Below, piece after piece: positions 63,266-64,000 of a stretch of DNA of 64,000 nucleotides. Within the stretch, counting starts at the first letter, position 1. Each line of letters opens with the position of its first letter. Under the pieces are notes generated by a model that saw only the letters and a list, made by a program, of their open reading frames with translations, did not search any database and was not told where the DNA came from. The position numbers and the translations under genes are program-made. Source of the DNA: Methyloligella sp050110875 (GTDB lineage Bacteria; Pseudomonadota; Alphaproteobacteria; Rhizobiales; Methyloligellaceae); assembly GCA_050110875.1 (NCBI GenBank), contig CP188828.1, forward strand, positions 1,922,001 to 1,986,000. The letters are read 5' to 3'.

Positions 63266-64000
63266 ATGATGATCCCGTCCAATCCCCGCATCGCAATCGC
63301 CGGCGCCGGAAGCGTCGGCTGTTATATCGGCGGCAGGCTCCTTGCCGCCGGCCGGCAGGTCACGTTTCTGCTGCGGCCGGCCCTGAAAGAAGCCGTCGAA
63401 ACCCGCGGCCTCGCCCTCGCCGATCTCGAAGGCGGCGAGAAGGATATCACAGTGCCGCCGGAAAGCTTGCGTTTGACCGACGATCCCGCAACTGCCTTAG
63501 AAAAGGCAGACATCGTTTTGGTGACGGTCAAAAGCGGCGCCACGGCGGCGATGGCGGAGTTGATCGCCGCCCACGCCCCGCCGCAAGCCATCGTCGTCAG
63601 CCTGCAGAACGGCGTCGACAACACGAAGATCCTGCAGGAGCGCCTCGGCCCGGACCGCACCGTGATCGCCGGCATGGTCCCGTTCAATATCGTGCGGACG
63701 CGAGCGCCGGATGCCCCCCTCTCATTGCGCCGGGCCACCAGCGGAAAGGTCATGATTTCAGAAGGATATCCCGGCTTGCGGGCGATCCTCGACGTCCCCG
63801 GCGCGCCTGCCCGGGAGCATAAGGACATGCCCGGTCTGCAATGGACCAAGCTGCTCTTGAACCTCAACAACGCCCTGAACGCACTGGCCGGCGTTCCGCT
63901 TGCGGAAGAATTCGCCGACCGGGGATGGCGCAGGCTTCTCGCCGTCCAGATCGAGGAGGGGCTCAAGGCGCTTCAGGTCGCCGGTATCCGCCCGGCCCGC
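63266..64000 (+). CDS. panE: 2-dehydropantoate 2-reductase (ketopantoate reductase), C-terminus outside window
   Basis: 245 codons open from the ATG at 63266 (second ATG at 63269) to the window edge. N-terminal NADP motif IAIAGAGSVGCYIGGRLLAA, then VTVKSGATAAMAEL, VSLQNGVDN and LLNLNNALNALAGVPL match PanE (ApbA) proteins. It reduces ketopantoate with NADPH in pantothenate synthesis. The end is not seen. Confidence 0.88.
   Translation, partial: MMIPSNPRIAIAGAGSVGCYIGGRLLAAGRQVTFLLRPALKEAVETRGLALADLEGGEKDITVPPESLRLTDDPATALEKADIVLVTVKSGATAAMAELIAAHAPPQAIVVSLQNGVDNTKILQERLGPDRTVIAGMVPFNIVRTRAPDAPLSLRRATSGKVMISEGYPGLRAILDVPGAPAREHKDMPGLQWTKLLLNLNNALNALAGVPLAEEFADRGWRRLLAVQIEEGLKALQVAGIRPAR

Overview
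This 64 kb window is a chromosomal segment of a GC-rich (roughly 60-65% by eye) alphaproteobacterium, most likely of the order Hyphomicrobiales (Rhizobiales). The pointers are a MucR/Ros-type regulator, a TIGR03808-like Tat-exported repeat protein, TorF-like and Omp25-like outer membrane proteins, an ELM1-family protein, the lgt-midA-pgeF and uvrC-pgsA-moaD-moaE gene orders, and two matches to the alphaproteobacterial general-stress (EcfG) promoter. The genus cannot be fixed from the sequence alone. No rRNA, tRNA, CRISPR array, prophage or replication origin was recognised. One insertion-sequence fragment lies at the left edge.

Layout. 0-2.1 kb: the 5' part of an IS1595-type transposase with a good promoter, a small hypothetical gene, a PAS_5 sensor-like protein and mucR. 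2.4-9 kb: msrB, an oligopeptidase B and an isochorismatase-type hydrolase, then a DCC-family protein, Fe-superoxide dismutase and a HerA-like ATPase. 9.1-15 kb: propionate catabolism (both methylmalonyl-CoA mutase subunits and the MeaB chaperone GTPase) followed by a pyroglutamyl peptidase. 15-22.4 kb: Tat-exported repeat protein, Lrp regulator, ELM1-like protein, thioredoxin reductase, a VOC protein with an alpha/beta hydrolase, a molbindin and aspartate aminotransferase.

22.6-28.8 kb is the most accessory-looking part. It holds a DUF892 ferritin-like protein, a translationally coupled pair of unrecognised membrane-anchored proteins, an SRPBCC protein, two tandem paralogous mini-membrane proteins, a DUF3775 protein, a histone-H1-like protein, a formate/nitrite-family channel and a MAPEG protein. 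The DUF892 and DUF3775 genes both carry GGAAC-N16/17-CGTT upstream, so I read this stretch as a general-stress island. 28.8-42 kb: uvrB, a series of small secreted proteins, two cell-wall proteins (MltB-type transglycosylase, RlpA), a cold-shock protein, an M20 peptidase overlapping an RNase T2, and two outer membrane proteins.

41.4-58.7 kb is conserved core: a pteridine-reductase-like SDR, uvrC, pgsA, moaD and moaE, bluB, ilvE diverging from a MarR/OmpR/histidine-kinase trio (PetP/PetR-like), a TetR protein with a cysteine-rich tail, ybjN-like and proC, ubiK, lgt-midA-pgeF, a duplicated-domain lipoprotein, prs and a GlcG-like protein. 58.8-64 kb: a three-gene signalling operon (CHASE3 kinase, single-domain regulator, REC-HisKA_2 protein), an FMN alpha-hydroxy-acid dehydrogenase and the start of a ketopantoate reductase cut by the window end.

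Several parts fit together. BluB makes the lower ligand of cobalamin, which the methylmalonyl-CoA mutase needs. SodB, MsrB and TrxB are oxidative-stress enzymes, and DUF892 fits the same theme. MoaD and MoaE serve molybdopterin synthesis and the molbindin handles molybdate. No large, clearly novel system is visible. The best candidates for undescribed biology are the coupled membrane pair at 23.4-24.5 kb with its stress-regulated surroundings, the duplicated-domain lipoprotein, the cysteine-tailed TetR protein and the three-gene sensory operon.
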